Below the pieces are notes generated by a model that did no database searches, was not told the DNA's origin, and was given only the letters and a program-made list of their open reading frames with translations. The position numbers were made by a program, and so were the translations under genes. DNA of 64,000 bases from Flavobacterium rhamnosiphilum (GTDB taxonomy: Bacteria; Bacteroidota; Bacteroidia; Flavobacteriales; Flavobacteriaceae). The DNA lies in contig NZ_SMLG01000004.1 of assembly GCF_004349195.1 (NCBI RefSeq), positions 248,001 to 312,000 of the forward strand, given 5' to 3'. This document shows, in pieces, positions 53,688 to 63,927 of the stretch (its first letter is position 1; the number at the start of each line of letters is the position of its first letter).

Positions 53688-53710
53688 TCTTCCTTCGGGA
53701 GGATTTTTTT
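53688..53710 (+). terminator. Terminator after the SRP RNA
   Basis: A short hairpin with a TTCG tetraloop (TCTTCC-TTCG-GGAGGA) followed by seven T. An earlier run of eight T directly after the RNA (53663-53670) may also act. Confidence 0.6.
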
Positions 53711-53793
53711 ATTTTTGGACAATTCTAAGTAAGAGGTTAGGAGTTGGAGTCCATAATCCATTAACTCATAACCCATAATCCATAACTATAATC

Positions 53794-54597
53794 ATGAATA
53801 AAGTAGTTCTAATTACAGGAGGTTCCTCGGGAATAGGAAAATCTATTGGTGAGTTTTTACATCAAAAAGGGTTTGTTGTTTATGGAACAAGCAGAAATCC
53901 GGAACGAGTTTTAAATTCGGTTTTTCCATTGGTCGCTTTAGATGTCCGGGATACGGATTCAATTCATACGGCTGTAGCCAAAGTAATTGCTATTTCAGGA
54001 AGATTGGATGTTGTAATCAATAATGCCGGTGTTGGAATTACAGGACCGCTGGAAGAAATTCCAATGCATGAAATCAAAAATAATTTTGAGACTAATTTCT
54101 TCGGTCCAATTGAAGTGATGAAAGCGGTGTTGCCACAAATGCGTACACAACAATCGGGATTGATTATCAATATTACGTCTATTGCGGGGTATATGGGTTT
54201 GCCATACCGAAGTATTTATTCAGCTTCTAAAGGTGCTCTTGAAATCATAACTGAAGCGTTGCGCATGGAAGTGAAATCCTTTGGCGTTCATATTACAAAT
54301 GTAGCTCCGGGTGATTTTGCGACTAATATTGCTTCGGGACGTTTTCATGCTCCAGTCATAAATGGTTCTGCTTACGAAAGTCCGTATGGAAATACATTGA
54401 AAACAATGGATGAGCATGTCGATAGTGGCAGTAATCCTAATGAAATGGCAGAAGCGGTGTATAAAATTATCCAAACTTCTGAACCTAAAATTCATTATAA
54501 AGTGGGTGTTTTTATGCAAAAGTTCTCGATTGTCTTGAAGAGAATTTTACCGGATAAAGTATATGAAAAAATGCTTATGAATCATTATAAGTTGTAA
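53794..54597 (+). CDS. Short-chain dehydrogenase/reductase
   Basis: This 267-residue classical SDR has the nucleotide loop TGGSSGIGKSIGEFL, the NNAGVG motif, and the catalytic Ser-Tyr-Lys set in NITSIAGYMGLP and YRSIYSASKGALE. The Arg in TSRNPERV suggests NADP. The C-terminal region (VGVFMQKFSIVLKRILPDKV) resembles SDRs acting on lipids or retinol-like molecules, so a fatty or isoprenoid substrate is possible but unproven. The 40 bases before the start are a low-complexity repeat of CATAA/ATCC units. Confidence 0.92.
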   Translation: MNKVVLITGGSSGIGKSIGEFLHQKGFVVYGTSRNPERVLNSVFPLVALDVRDTDSIHTAVAKVIAISGRLDVVINNAGVGITGPLEEIPMHEIKNNFETNFFGPIEVMKAVLPQMRTQQSGLIINITSIAGYMGLPYRSIYSASKGALEIITEALRMEVKSFGVHITNVAPGDFATNIASGRFHAPVINGSAYESPYGNTLKTMDEHVDSGSNPNEMAEAVYKIIQTSEPKIHYKVGVFMQKFSIVLKRILPDKVYEKMLMNHYKL

Positions 54598-54701
54598 TTT
54601 TAAACTTAAATCCTTTGCATACTATTGTTTTAAATCTTTAAAAGCCAATAAAAGATGCGTACTTATAAAAATAATTTATTGTAAAATCAGTAAAGAAAAA
54701 G

Positions 54702-54935
54702 TTACTGTTTTATAGAAAAATTCAACAATTCTTTAGGTTCTATTTCTAAAGCATTAGCAATTTTTATTAGGGTACGTACAGTTGTATTTACTTTGGCTCT
54801 TTCTATTCTAGCGACTTGTGATTTAGGAATAGCACAATCATTTGCCAAATCTTGTTGGGACATATTTTTCTTTTCACGCAATTGCCTTATGTGAACACCA
54901 AGATTTGCAATAAAAATTTCTTCTGAAATATCCAT
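54702..54935 (-). CDS. XRE-family helix-turn-helix regulator
   Basis: This 77-residue DNA-binding protein consists of a single HTH_3 domain: LGVHIRQLREKKNMSQQDLA, then NDCAIPKSQVARIERAKVNT, with the second helix reading DNA. It has no sensor domain. Such small Cro/C1-like proteins often sit in accessory or mobile patches. It is transcribed divergently from the DUF4468-like gene, with about 90 bp between, and may control it. Confidence 0.92.
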   Translation of the reverse strand: MDISEEIFIANLGVHIRQLREKKNMSQQDLANDCAIPKSQVARIERAKVNTTVRTLIKIANALEIEPKELLNFSIKQ

Positions 54936-55022
54936 ATCCCAAAAGTCACAAGATTTATTTTTTATATGTACGCATAAATGCCTACAATTTTGTTATATTT
55001 GAGAAAATTTAAAACAAATAAA

Positions 55023-55592
55023 ATGAGAAAATTATTATTAATAGTTGCATTGGCTATTGGGTTTATTTCAAACGCACAAGACAGAGAATTTAAGTTTGAT
55101 AAGTTAGGATTAACTGATTACATTATTACTGATATACCTAATAAAACTAAATCTGAAATATACCAAAAGGTAATAAATTGGATAAAGACAACATATAAAA
55201 ATCCTGAATCCGTTATTGCTTCTGAAATTAAAGATGAGTATGTAAAAATTAACGGTGTAACTTCAGGGCTAACAACTTTCTCTGTACTTGGAACTACCTT
55301 TGTATCAGAAAATAAATACACCTTTGAAATAAGCGTTAAAGACGGCAAGTATAAATTTGATGTTCTTGAAATACAAGATTATACAGAACCCAGCAAATAT
55401 AGTAGTGGAGGTTGGGGGAATTATCATATTACAGAAGACATTAACAATGAATTGTATAAAAAAAATGGAGATGTTAGAGGACGTTATAAAATAGCAGAAA
55501 AAGCAATCCCTGAGTATTTCAACCAATTAAATAAATCATTACTGGATTATATCAATTCAAATGAAGTAACAAATTCAAAAAAAGATTGGTAA
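55023..55592 (+). CDS. Exported DUF4468-like protein
   Basis: The 189-residue protein has a Sec signal (MRKLLLIVALAIGFISNAQ). The segment about 20-115 (LTDYIITDIPNKTKSEIYQK, VINWIKTTYKNPESVI and YTFEISVKDGKYKFDVLEIQ) resembles the DUF4468 TBP-like fold common in Bacteroidota exported proteins. The C-terminal part has no recognised domain. The function is unknown. The ATG at 55023 is preferred because it begins the signal. Confidence 0.78.
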   Translation: MRKLLLIVALAIGFISNAQDREFKFDKLGLTDYIITDIPNKTKSEIYQKVINWIKTTYKNPESVIASEIKDEYVKINGVTSGLTTFSVLGTTFVSENKYTFEISVKDGKYKFDVLEIQDYTEPSKYSSGGWGNYHITEDINNELYKKNGDVRGRYKIAEKAIPEYFNQLNKSLLDYINSNEVTNSKKDW

Positions 55593-55658
55593 ATATTATT
55601 TAATAATTTGTTTATGGCATTAAAAATCTTACATTTAAATTAATTAAAAAAGTCAAAT

Positions 55659-56177
55659 ATGAAAAGGTTTATTCTAGTTATCGTAGTATCAATAACTATT
55701 TTTTCTTGCTCCAAAAATAATGAGCAATTAAAAATTGTTAAAAATGATATTGAACGTAATCTATTTGAAATAGAAAAAAAGGATATTAACTATAATTGTA
55801 TCGAAATGTCGGACAGAGAGGTATACCAAGAAATTATTGATTTTGACAAGGAGAAATTAGATATCGCCAATAAGGAGCTTGATGAATTTCAGAAAGAATA
55901 TAATTTAGGAAAATATAGAATTAGTTCATTAGATGATATGTCAACGACTGAATTAAAGATATATTTAAGAAGAATGGAATTTAATAAATCTTATTTAGAG
56001 GGAGTTAGTAGATATTCAGACCGTTATAGCAAAGATTTAGAAAAATTATCTAAACTTAAAGGCAAAGATATTTATTATAAAGTTGAGGTAGTAAAATTAA
56101 ATCCAGACACTATAATTCACAGAAAAGTTTATTTAGATAATAACAATAAAATTATTTTTACTAGAGCATTAAAATAA
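55659..56177 (+). CDS. Lipoprotein of unknown function
   Basis: The 172-residue product has a lipoprotein signal ending at Cys17 (SITIFSCSKNN). The mature part is largely helical and charged (DFDKEKLDIANKELDEFQKE) and likely forms a short coiled coil. A small beta segment follows near the C-terminus (YYKVEVVKLNPDTIIHRKVY). I recognise no family. It lies 66 bp after the DUF4468-like gene on the same strand and may be its partner. A terminator follows. Confidence 0.72.
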   Translation: MKRFILVIVVSITIFSCSKNNEQLKIVKNDIERNLFEIEKKDINYNCIEMSDREVYQEIIDFDKEKLDIANKELDEFQKEYNLGKYRISSLDDMSTTELKIYLRRMEFNKSYLEGVSRYSDRYSKDLEKLSKLKGKDIYYKVEVVKLNPDTIIHRKVYLDNNNKIIFTRALK

Positions 56178-56232
56178 AAAAAATCTAAAAGGAAATTTGC
56201 AAAGGTGTTTTTCTTTTTTTATTTAAATAAGT

Positions 56233-56265
56233 AAACCCCGATGCATTAAAATGTTATCGGGGTTT
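56233..56265 (+). terminator. Terminator before the transaldolase gene
   Basis: A 10-bp stem AAACCCCGAT / ATCGGGGTTT with a T run. Its T run joins directly to the -33 TTG of the next promoter. Confidence 0.82.
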
Positions 56266-56266
56266 T

Positions 56267-56293
56267 TTGTTCACTACAAAATACTTACTTTTG
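56267..56293 (+). promoter_or_regulatory. Promoter of the transaldolase gene
   Basis: TTG at 56267-56269 and TACTTTTG at 56286-56293 are separated by 16 bases, fitting the Bacteroidota promoter pattern; the gene starts 33 bases downstream. Confidence 0.6.
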
Positions 56294-56326
56294 CCTTATA
56301 AAAATACACAATTAAATAGATATATT

Positions 56327-56983
56327 ATGAAGTTTTTTATTGACACGGCTAATTTAGCTCAAATTAAGGAAGCACAGGCATTAGGCGTTTTGGATGGCGT
56401 TACTACAAATCCAACGTTGATGGCAAAAGAGGGAATTACGGGTAAAAATAGCATTTTGAAACATTATGTTGATATTTGTAACCTTGTTGATGGTGATGTA
56501 AGTGCCGAAGTGAATGCTTTGGATTACGATGGAATGATTAAAGAAGGAGAAGAATTAGCTGATTTACATGAGCAAATTGTGGTAAAATTGCCTATGACTA
56601 AAGAAGGTGTTATGGCTGCTAAATATTTCTCTGATAAAGGAATTAAAACGAATGTGACTTTAGTATTCTCGGCTGGTCAGGCTTTATTAGCTGCAAAAGC
56701 AGGTGCTACTTATGTTTCTCCATTCATTGGCCGTTTGGATGATGTATCTACTGACGGTTTGGCTTTGATTGAAGAAATCAGATTGATTTATGATAACTAC
56801 GGTTATGAAACTCAAATTCTTGCAGCTTCAGTTCGTCACACGATGCACATTGTAAACTGTGCAAAAATTGGTGCTGATGTTATGACTGGACCATTATCTG
56901 CCATTTATGGTTTGTTGAAACACCCATTGACTGATATTGGATTGGCACAGTTTGTTGCTGATTTCGAGAAAGGAAATAAATAG
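56327..56983 (+). CDS. tal: Short transaldolase (MipB/TalC type)
   Basis: This 218-residue class I aldolase has the Schiff-base Lys87 in [10 protein letters not shown]. It starts [20 protein letters not shown] and carries the [12 protein letters not shown] loop. Within this family, fructose-6-phosphate aldolases have Gln and Tyr at two key sites, while TalC transaldolases have Glu and Phe. Here they are Glu61 (SAEV) and Phe133 (SPFIGRLDD), so transaldolase activity in the pentose phosphate pathway is more likely. The ATG at 56327 is correct by homology to the family start. Confidence 0.93.
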   Translation: MKFFIDTANLAQIKEAQALGVLDGVTTNPTLMAKEGITGKNSILKHYVDICNLVDGDVSAEVNALDYDGMIKEGEELADLHEQIVVKLPMTKEGVMAAKYFSDKGIKTNVTLVFSAGQALLAAKAGATYVSPFIGRLDDVSTDGLALIEEIRLIYDNYGYETQILAASVRHTMHIVNCAKIGADVMTGPLSAIYGLLKHPLTDIGLAQFVADFEKGNK

Positions 56984-57063
56984 ATTTGAGATTGCAGATT
57001 GCTTCGCCTGTTCGCCTTTCAGCCTCGGGTAACGATTTCTGATTTGAGATTTCGGTATAAATA

Positions 57064-57098
57064 AAAACTCCCATTATGCTTAGCAAAATGGGAGTTTT
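57064..57098. terminator. Terminator after the transaldolase gene
   Basis: A perfect 12-bp stem AAAACTCCCATT / AATGGGAGTTTT followed by T; it lies between convergent genes. Confidence 0.85.
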
Positions 57099-57188
57099 TT
57101 TGTTTCGGTATTTAGTAATTTAAGAATGCTTTGTATTAGATAGTATAACAATCGTTAATCTAAAATCATTAATCAGCAATTAAAAATC

Positions 57189-58628
57189 TTAATGTCCTCC
57201 GGATATTTTTTTATCAAAACTGATTCCTTGTATTTTAAGAATTCCACTTACTTTCCAAGCGTAAAAAGCCAAATAAGCAAAACAAAGAACACCAATTATA
57301 TAACTGCTTTGGATTCCGATGCTTTCAGAAACAAATCCTTGTAACCAACTGATAACTCCTCCACCCATAATCATCATAATCAAGAAGCTACTTCCTTGGC
57401 TGGTATTTTTTCCTAATCCGCTAACCGCTAAAGTAAAGATACAAGGCCAAAGTGTACTACAAAATAAACCAACACTTGTAAATGCATACACACTTACCAT
57501 TCCGTTTGTAGTCATTCCTATTAAAAGAGCAATAATTCCTAAGACTGAAAAGATAAGTAACATTCTTGCCGGATTTCCTTTACTGGCAATATCAGCTGCA
57601 ATTAATACTAAAATAACTAATCCGTAGATATAGAAAGGAGTCAGATCGTGTTTTGCTATTGCATTAACGGCTAAGAAAACCCCAAATGCCAAATAAGGTG
57701 CAATAAAACGAAGTATTTTTTGTAAACTCATGTCGCTTGTAAAGGCTTCAACAGCTCCAGTCCAACGACCAATCATTAAACTAGCCCAATATAAGGAGAT
57801 ATAAGGAGCTACATCTTGGGTCAAAAATCCTAGTTTACTTTCCATATAAGCAGGAAGGTTACTGGCAGTTGAAACTTCAACCCCTACATATAAAAATATA
57901 GCAATCATTCCCATAACTAATTGTGGATATTGTAAAGCTGATTTTCTTGAAATTCCACTTTCGTTATTCTCATCTTCAACTACCAATGCTGGTTTGTCTG
58001 GTAAAGAAGAAAATTTTAATAATATGGCTACAAGTAAGAAAGCCAATCCTAATACTAAATAAGGGATTTTGACACTTTCTATACTCATTGCTGATGTACC
58101 ACCTGTATTAGAACCAAATATAGCAAAACTCACAATTAATGGACCAATAGTAGTTCCAAGATTATTAATTCCACCAGCCATAGTCAAACGTTGAGAACCA
58201 GTTGTAATAGGTCCCAATGCAATAGCTAATGGATTGGCAACAGTTTGCTGTAAAGAAAACCCTAGAGCCACTATAAATAAGCCAGATAACATTAATGGAA
58301 AAGAACCTGTGTTTGCTGCTGGATAAAACAATAATGTACCCAAAGCAGAAATAGCCAATCCTAATGATAAACCATTTTTATATCCTATTTTGTTTACTAA
58401 ATCTTCTTTCATTAAATAGGAAATTCCCATATATATCAATGAACCTACAGTGTAAGCAATGTAAAAAGCAAGAGATACTAATTGACTTTCTCCTTGTGAT
58501 AAGTTAAAAGCGGTTTTGAAAACGGGGATTAAAATGTCGTTGCTTGCTGCAACAAATCCCCAAAAGAAGAATACGGTGGCTAAAGGAATAAATTGTCCCC
58601 ATTTGGTTTGCAAATTTTCTGAACTCAT
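57189..58628 (-). CDS. FucP-family sugar MFS transporter
   Basis: This 479-residue major facilitator protein has 12 predicted helices and belongs to the FHS (fucose/glucose/galactose:proton symporter) family. Features are the N-terminal PLATVFFFWGFVAASNDILIP, LSLGLAISALGTLLFYPAA, FIVALGFSLQQTVANPLA, and GGINNLGTTIGPLI. A cytoplasmic loop (about 205-225) is acidic. The sugar cannot be named. It lies next to a LytS/LytTR pair and a SusC/SusD pair, so it probably imports the sugar released by that locus into the cytoplasm. Confidence 0.9.
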   Translation of the reverse strand: MSSENLQTKWGQFIPLATVFFFWGFVAASNDILIPVFKTAFNLSQGESQLVSLAFYIAYTVGSLIYMGISYLMKEDLVNKIGYKNGLSLGLAISALGTLLFYPAANTGSFPLMLSGLFIVALGFSLQQTVANPLAIALGPITTGSQRLTMAGGINNLGTTIGPLIVSFAIFGSNTGGTSAMSIESVKIPYLVLGLAFLLVAILLKFSSLPDKPALVVEDENNESGISRKSALQYPQLVMGMIAIFLYVGVEVSTASNLPAYMESKLGFLTQDVAPYISLYWASLMIGRWTGAVEAFTSDMSLQKILRFIAPYLAFGVFLAVNAIAKHDLTPFYIYGLVILVLIAADIASKGNPARMLLIFSVLGIIALLIGMTTNGMVSVYAFTSVGLFCSTLWPCIFTLAVSGLGKNTSQGSSFLIMMIMGGGVISWLQGFVSESIGIQSSYIIGVLCFAYLAFYAWKVSGILKIQGISFDKKISGGH

Positions 58629-58804
58629 AATTTTTTTTGGTTTTTTTTTAATTTAATTATTTCTTTTTTTGCTGCAAGACCGTAAATATATTTGTTACGT
58701 ATTTTAGAAAAAAATAATTTATAACAAATATTGTTAAATTTAAACAAACAACACTATTTGTTCAACAATGTGTTTTATTTGGTTTCAAAAATTGAAGATA
58801 CAAG

Positions 58805-59506
58805 TTATTCTAAAATTTTACTTTTTACCTCTTTACTGTAATTTCGCCCAATGGGTAAGGTATAGGAAAGTATTTGAATTCGATTTCCCTCTATAGATTT
58901 TACTTTGTCAATCGCTATAGTGTAGGATTTATGAATTCTCATAAATCGATCCAAAGGCAATTCTTCGGATAATGAGGTTAATGATTTATGTGTAATATAG
59001 GTTTTGTCAGTAGTTACAACTTTTATGTATTCTTTCATTCCTTCAATAAACAGGATTTCATCGAGCGTGATTTTAATCATTTTTTTATCTACTTTGATAA
59101 AAATGTAGGGTTCAATTCGATGGCTTTCAACTTTGATGTTGTTTTTTAAATTGAACTCGGCTTCAATTTTATGAATGCATTTAATAAATCGGGGTAACGG
59201 TATGGGTTTTACCAGATAGTCTAAAACGTCCAATTCATAACTTTCGGCTGCAAACTCCCTAAAAGCGGTGGTAATGACGATTTTAGTTTTATATTCAATT
59301 AATTTAATCAATTCAAATCCAGTCATTACAGGCATATGTATATCTAAAAATACAACATCAATAGTGTTGTTATTTATAAATTCCAGTGCTTCTATAGGGT
59401 TGTAAAATGTCCCAATAATTTCAAAGTCCGAAAAATTAGTGAAATAATTTAACAGGACTTTTGTAGCTAACGGTTCATCATCAATCAAAACACATTTAAT
59501 CTTCAT
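58805..59506 (-). CDS. LytTR-family response regulator
   Basis: The 233-residue protein has a receiver domain (1-120) with phospho-acceptor Asp55 in VVFLDIHMPVMTGF and the Lys in DYLVKPIP. A LytTR DNA-binding domain follows (about 135-233), including IKITLDEILFIEGMKEYIKV and FMRIHKSYTIAIDKV. The ATG at 59506 is used; a TTG two codons earlier is less likely. It overlaps the sensor kinase gene by 11 bases, so the two are co-translated. The likely target is the adjacent sugar locus. Confidence 0.94.
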   Translation of the reverse strand: MKIKCVLIDDEPLATKVLLNYFTNFSDFEIIGTFYNPIEALEFINNNTIDVVFLDIHMPVMTGFELIKLIEYKTKIVITTAFREFAAESYELDVLDYLVKPIPLPRFIKCIHKIEAEFNLKNNIKVESHRIEPYIFIKVDKKMIKITLDEILFIEGMKEYIKVVTTDKTYITHKSLTSLSEELPLDRFMRIHKSYTIAIDKVKSIEGNRIQILSYTLPIGRNYSKEVKSKILE

Positions 59507-60548
59507 TTTCAATAGGTATTTGCAAACGGATGATATAATAATTGAACTTTACTTTTTGTTCCAGTTTAAAATTGCTTTGAAAAATTAATTTCAATCTCTT
59601 TTTAGTATTTGTTAAACCAATTCCTTTTTTACTTTTTATAGTTGGTGAAAGTACAAAATTATTTAATATTTCGAATTGTAATATGGCGTCATCAATAACT
59701 TTACAATTGATTTTAATTTTCAGTTTTTTATTGTTTATCCCTCCGTGTTTAAACGCATTTTCTATTAGCGAAATAAGCAGTAAAGGAGGAACTTTGATAT
59801 CCTCAATGTTTGATTCCAAATTAATAGCTACTTCCACGTTTTCAAAACGAAGTTTTTCTATTTCTATATAATTTTGGATATATTCTATTTCCTTCATCAA
59901 TGGGACAAATTTGGTTCCTTTGACATCATACAATACATACTCCATCAATTTTGAAAGTTTTATGATTACATCAGGAACTCTATCAGAAGATTCTAAGGAT
60001 AAAGCATAAAGATTGTTTAACGTATTGAAGAAAAAATGAGGCTGAATTTGATTTTTCAGATATTTTAATTTCATTTTAGATTGATTATTTCGCATAACTA
60101 AATTTCGCTCTCTTTCTTTTAACCAAGTCAAAGTGAAAAAGGCTGAGGACGCAATGGCTAAAACATAAATTTCGCCGATGACTACTGCTACAATATGATT
60201 GATTTCAAAGGGGCTGTATTCTCTGTTGGCTTCAGGAAAGACATTTTGGGTAATAAAATAGTATGTTAATTCGGTTCTTAAAAAATAAACGATAGCCAAA
60301 CACAATAATAAGGCTAGGGTATATTTGTAATATTTTGAAGCCATGATGTAACGAGGTATCAGGACAAATGTATTGAAGTATACCAATGGGATATGCAGTG
60401 AAAATTCAAGCAAATTTGATTTTAAAGAATACATATAATCATTAAAATAAGCTCCCCAGCGTAGAAAATTCACTAAAAAAAACACCCCCCAAAACCAAAT
60501 ATGATGTTGAAGTTTGATGTCGAATTTTATTTTTTTGATTGGATTCAC
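59496..60548 (-). CDS. LytS/YehU-type sensor histidine kinase
   Basis: The 350-residue protein has four or more N-terminal membrane helices (about 15-160). The His_kinase domain carries the phospho-acceptor in KYLKNQIQPHFFFNTLNNLY. A degenerate ATPase domain follows with the N box ISLIENAFKHGGINNK and a KGIGLTNTKKRLKLIF G box. No periplasmic sensor domain is visible, so it probably senses through its membrane part. The start is a GTG (MNPIKKIKFDIK). It is paired with the LytTR regulator and divergent from susC. Confidence 0.93.
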   Translation of the reverse strand: MNPIKKIKFDIKLQHHIWFWGVFFLVNFLRWGAYFNDYMYSLKSNLLEFSLHIPLVYFNTFVLIPRYIMASKYYKYTLALLLCLAIVYFLRTELTYYFITQNVFPEANREYSPFEINHIVAVVIGEIYVLAIASSAFFTLTWLKERERNLVMRNNQSKMKLKYLKNQIQPHFFFNTLNNLYALSLESSDRVPDVIIKLSKLMEYVLYDVKGTKFVPLMKEIEYIQNYIEIEKLRFENVEVAINLESNIEDIKVPPLLLISLIENAFKHGGINNKKLKIKINCKVIDDAILQFEILNNFVLSPTIKSKKGIGLTNTKKRLKLIFQSNFKLEQKVKFNYYIIRLQIPIENED

Positions 60549-60884
60549 TTTTTTAAAAGAATTAAATCACCTTTAATAAACCATAAATCAGGTGCCTTTA
60601 TTCTGCAACTTTAAACAATTTGAAAATATAAATGAGTTTTTTTTGCAAAAAAATCCGGAATAATATGAATTTAACATATAAACGACTTTAAAAATACATA
60701 TTGTTGAAGAAATCATGTCGTTGGTTTAAAATTTGGAATAAAATGGCACTATTTTTTTCGAAAATAACGCATCATTGAAACAATTATGTTGATTGTTTAA
60801 AATTTTTAGCTGTTTGTATAATTTTTTTTTTTAAGAATATCTTAACAAATAAGTTTACATCATAACTAACAAAAATAAATAAAC
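60549..60884. promoter_or_regulatory. Divergent control region between the LytS gene and susC
   Basis: No gene is visible. TTGGTTTAAAATTT (60721-60734) and TTGTTTAAAATTT (60793-60805) are direct repeats about 72 bases apart. AACTTTAAACAA (60607-60618) carries a related TTGTTTAAA half in the opposite orientation. These are candidates for LytTR or promoter sites. No full TTG / TAnnTTTG pair was confirmed. Confidence 0.4.
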
Positions 60885-63800
60885 ATGAAACAAATTATCT
60901 TAATCTTTATGATTGTTTTCACTACGCAAGTTACCCTTGCCCAGGTGAAAACTGTCAAAGGCTCAGTAACCGATGCTGTCGGGGCACCAATGCCTGGAGC
61001 GTCTATTGCCGTAAAAGGAGAATCAAAAGGAACCATCACCGATTTTGACGGTAATTTTTCTATTGAAGCACAAAAAGGAAAAACTTTGATAATCTCTTAT
61101 ATGGGATATGAAACTCAAAATGTACTGGTTGGTGATGATAACAGTATCAAAGTACAGTTGAAAGAAGCTTCCTCTACTGCTCTTACCGAAGTAGTAGTTA
61201 CCTCTCTTGGTATCAAGAAAACCAGAAAATCACTTACGTATTCTGCACAAGAATTAAAAGGAGAAGAATTAACCCGTGTTAAAGATGCTAACATTATCAA
61301 TACCATTGCAGGTAAAATTGCGGGTGTTGCTGTAACTAAAAGTTCTGGAGGTACAGGTGGTTCTACTAAAGTTGTTATTCGTGGGAACTCTTCTGTGACC
61401 AATAACCAACCGCTGTATGTTATTGATGGTATTCCGATGTTGAACTCCAGTGCTGGTCAACCTAATGAGTTATTTGGAAGTTTAGGTGGAGGTAACCGTG
61501 ACGGTGGAGATGTTGTATCTTTAATTAATCCTGATGATTACGAAGGAATGACGGTTCTTAAAGGTGCTGCAGCTTCTGTATTGTATGGTTCTCAAGGGGC
61601 TAATGGAGTAATTTTACTTTCGTCTAAAAAAGCGAAAGAGGGAAAAGCAAATATTACTGCTTCTTCAGTAACTACTTTTGAAACAGCGGCTTATTTGCCA
61701 AAATTCCAAACGGATTATATTGCTAAGGCAGGAGAAGATGAAACTTGGGGAGCAGCTGGAAAAACAAAAGATCATGTAAAGAATTTCTTTAATACAGGAA
61801 CTACACAAATTACTTCTCTAGGTTATTCTACAGGTTCTGAGAATTCTTCTACATCTCTTTCTTATGCTAATACATCGGGCTCAGGAATTATGCCTGGAAA
61901 CAGCATAAAGAAAAATAACTTTGGTATTCGTCAAACAGCTAAGTTTTTTGATAACAAGTTAACTATTGGCGCCAATGCATCTTACACTTCGCAAAGTATT
62001 GCTAATAAACCAGTTAATGGTCTTTACTTTAATCCTTTAACAGGTGTTTATTTGATGCCAAGAGGAAATGACTTTAATTATTATAAAAATAATTTTGAAG
62101 TTTTTAATCCAATTAGAAATTTAATGGCTCAAAATTGGATGACAAATAGAGATATTATGCAAAATCCATATTGGGCAATTAATCGAAATAAATCTGAAGA
62201 CAAGAATAATTTTTTTAATGGTTCATTATCTGCATCTTACAAAGCTAATAGCTGGTTAACAATTGCTTCAAGATATAGTTATAATAGAATTGAAAGTACT
62301 TTTGATAAAAAAATATTTGCAACAACACAAGGAACTCTTTCTAATGCAAATGGCAGATATATTAATGAAAGTGACCTAAGTACACAACGTTATGGCGATT
62401 TGATTGCTACAATCAATACTAACATTAGTGAAGACTTTACTTTTAATGCTAATATTGGTACAAGCATTACGAATACGCTAACGAATCAAAAAACAATTTT
62501 GGATTCAGGAATAGGCGGTGGATTAGAAATTACTAACTGGTTTACACTTCAAAATTTTAATGATAATGCAGGTAATTATCAAACAATTGGTTCTAGAAAA
62601 GAAATTCAATCTGTTTTTGCTGCTACAACGTTTGGTTATAAAGAAATGTTGTTTTTAGATGTTGCTGCTAGAAAAGATTGGTCATCAACACTTGTTAATA
62701 CAGAAAGCTCAGGGTACTTTTATCCATCTGTTGGTTTAACTGCTATTATTAGTGAAATGACTACATTACCTGAATTTATAAACTTTGGAAAGGTTCGTGC
62801 TACTTATGCTCAAGTAGGTAATGATATTTCTTCTTTTGTAACTACTCCAGTAAAATATTATAGACAAAATGCGCCAAATTATCAAGCTCTAGCTGGACCA
62901 AAAGAGGGAACTACTTTAAAACCAGAATTAAAATCAGAATATGAATTTGGTACAGAGTGGAGAATGTTTAACAACAGATTAGGGATTGAAGTATCGTATT
63001 ATAATTCAGAAACAAAAGATCAATACTTACAAGTAGTTGCACCTGTTGGGAATAAAGAAGGTGTTACATTTTATGGAATTAATGCTGGAAGTATTGAGAA
63101 TAAAGGTTTTGAGGTTGTATTGACCGCGGGTGTTTTTAGAGGAGATAAATTCTCTTGGGATTCATCAATTAATTTTTCGCAAAACAAGAATAAAGTTAAA
63201 GAAATTCCTAAAGAGTTAGGAGGAAGAGTGAATTTGACAAATCCTGGAGTTAATAGCTATCAATATGCGTTAATAGAAGGAAAACCATTTGGGGTTATTG
63301 AAGGTAAAACTATTGTAAAAGACGATCAAGGAAGAATTTTATTAGATTCTAATGGTAATATTCAAAAATCAAAAGATTTTGTAGAAGTTGGTAACTCAAA
63401 TCCAGATTTTATGTTAGGATTTGCTAACTCATTCAAATTTGGATCTTTCTTCGCAAATGTTTTAATTGATGGTCGTTTTGGAGGTAATGTAATGAGTGTA
63501 ACTGAGGCTCAAAATGACTATTTTGGAGTGTCAAAAGTTACTGGAGATGCTAGAAATGCTGGTGGAGTTGCTATAAACGCTGTTAAGCCTGATGGTACAG
63601 CAGTAACAACAATGGATGCAAAGCAATATTATAAATCAGTTGGTGCTAGAGATGGAATTACAGGAGAATATGTTTATGATGCTACAAACGTAAGTGTAAG
63701 AGAGGTTGCTATAGGATATACTTTTAACCCTAAAAAACTTCCAATTTTTCAAACAGCAAGTATTTCATTAATTGCCAGAAACTTATTCTTTATTCATAAA

Positions 63801-63917
63801 GACGCTCCTTTTGATCCAAATATCGGATTAAGTACAGGAGAAGGATTGCAAGGTGTAGATATGTATGGTTTGCCATCTACTAGAAGTATCGGTCTTAATT
63901 TAAATGTAACTTTCTAA
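60885..63917 (+). CDS. SusC/RagA-family TonB-linked outer-membrane transporter
   Basis: This 1010-residue TonB-dependent transporter imports oligosaccharides, or sometimes peptides, in complex with SusD. A signal peptide ([20 protein letters not shown]) is followed by a carboxypeptidase-regulatory-like domain ([20 protein letters not shown]). The TonB-box-like segment is [15 protein letters not shown], and the plug domain carries [20 protein letters not shown] and the SusC signature [19 protein letters not shown] long barrel ends in [11 protein letters not shown] with terminal Phe. SusD begins 10 bases later. The substrate is unknown; the nearby FucP-type transporter suggests a sugar. Confidence 0.95.
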   Translation: MKQIILIFMIVFTTQVTLAQVKTVKGSVTDAVGAPMPGASIAVKGESKGTITDFDGNFSIEAQKGKTLIISYMGYETQNVLVGDDNSIKVQLKEASSTALTEVVVTSLGIKKTRKSLTYSAQELKGEELTRVKDANIINTIAGKIAGVAVTKSSGGTGGSTKVVIRGNSSVTNNQPLYVIDGIPMLNSSAGQPNELFGSLGGGNRDGGDVVSLINPDDYEGMTVLKGAAASVLYGSQGANGVILLSSKKAKEGKANITASSVTTFETAAYLPKFQTDYIAKAGEDETWGAAGKTKDHVKNFFNTGTTQITSLGYSTGSENSSTSLSYANTSGSGIMPGNSIKKNNFGIRQTAKFFDNKLTIGANASYTSQSIANKPVNGLYFNPLTGVYLMPRGNDFNYYKNNFEVFNPIRNLMAQNWMTNRDIMQNPYWAINRNKSEDKNNFFNGSLSASYKANSWLTIASRYSYNRIESTFDKKIFATTQGTLSNANGRYINESDLSTQRYGDLIATINTNISEDFTFNANIGTSITNTLTNQKTILDSGIGGGLEITNWFTLQNFNDNAGNYQTIGSRKEIQSVFAATTFGYKEMLFLDVAARKDWSSTLVNTESSGYFYPSVGLTAIISEMTTLPEFINFGKVRATYAQVGNDISSFVTTPVKYYRQNAPNYQALAGPKEGTTLKPELKSEYEFGTEWRMFNNRLGIEVSYYNSETKDQYLQVVAPVGNKEGVTFYGINAGSIENKGFEVVLTAGVFRGDKFSWDSSINFSQNKNKVKEIPKELGGRVNLTNPGVNSYQYALIEGKPFGVIEGKTIVKDDQGRILLDSNGNIQKSKDFVEVGNSNPDFMLGFANSFKFGSFFANVLIDGRFGGNVMSVTEAQNDYFGVSKVTGDARNAGGVAINAVKPDGTAVTTMDAKQYYKSVGARDGITGEYVYDATNVSVREVAIGYTFNPKKLPIFQTASISLIARNLFFIHKDAPFDPNIGLSTGEGLQGVDMYGLPSTRSIGLNLNVTF

Positions 63918-63927
63918 AATTTAAAAA

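Noticed and set aside
57000..57056. GC-richer patch after the transaldolase gene, flanked by GATTTGAGATT copies
   Set aside because: It could be a decayed dispersed repeat, but no complete second copy or inverted structure is visible in the window.
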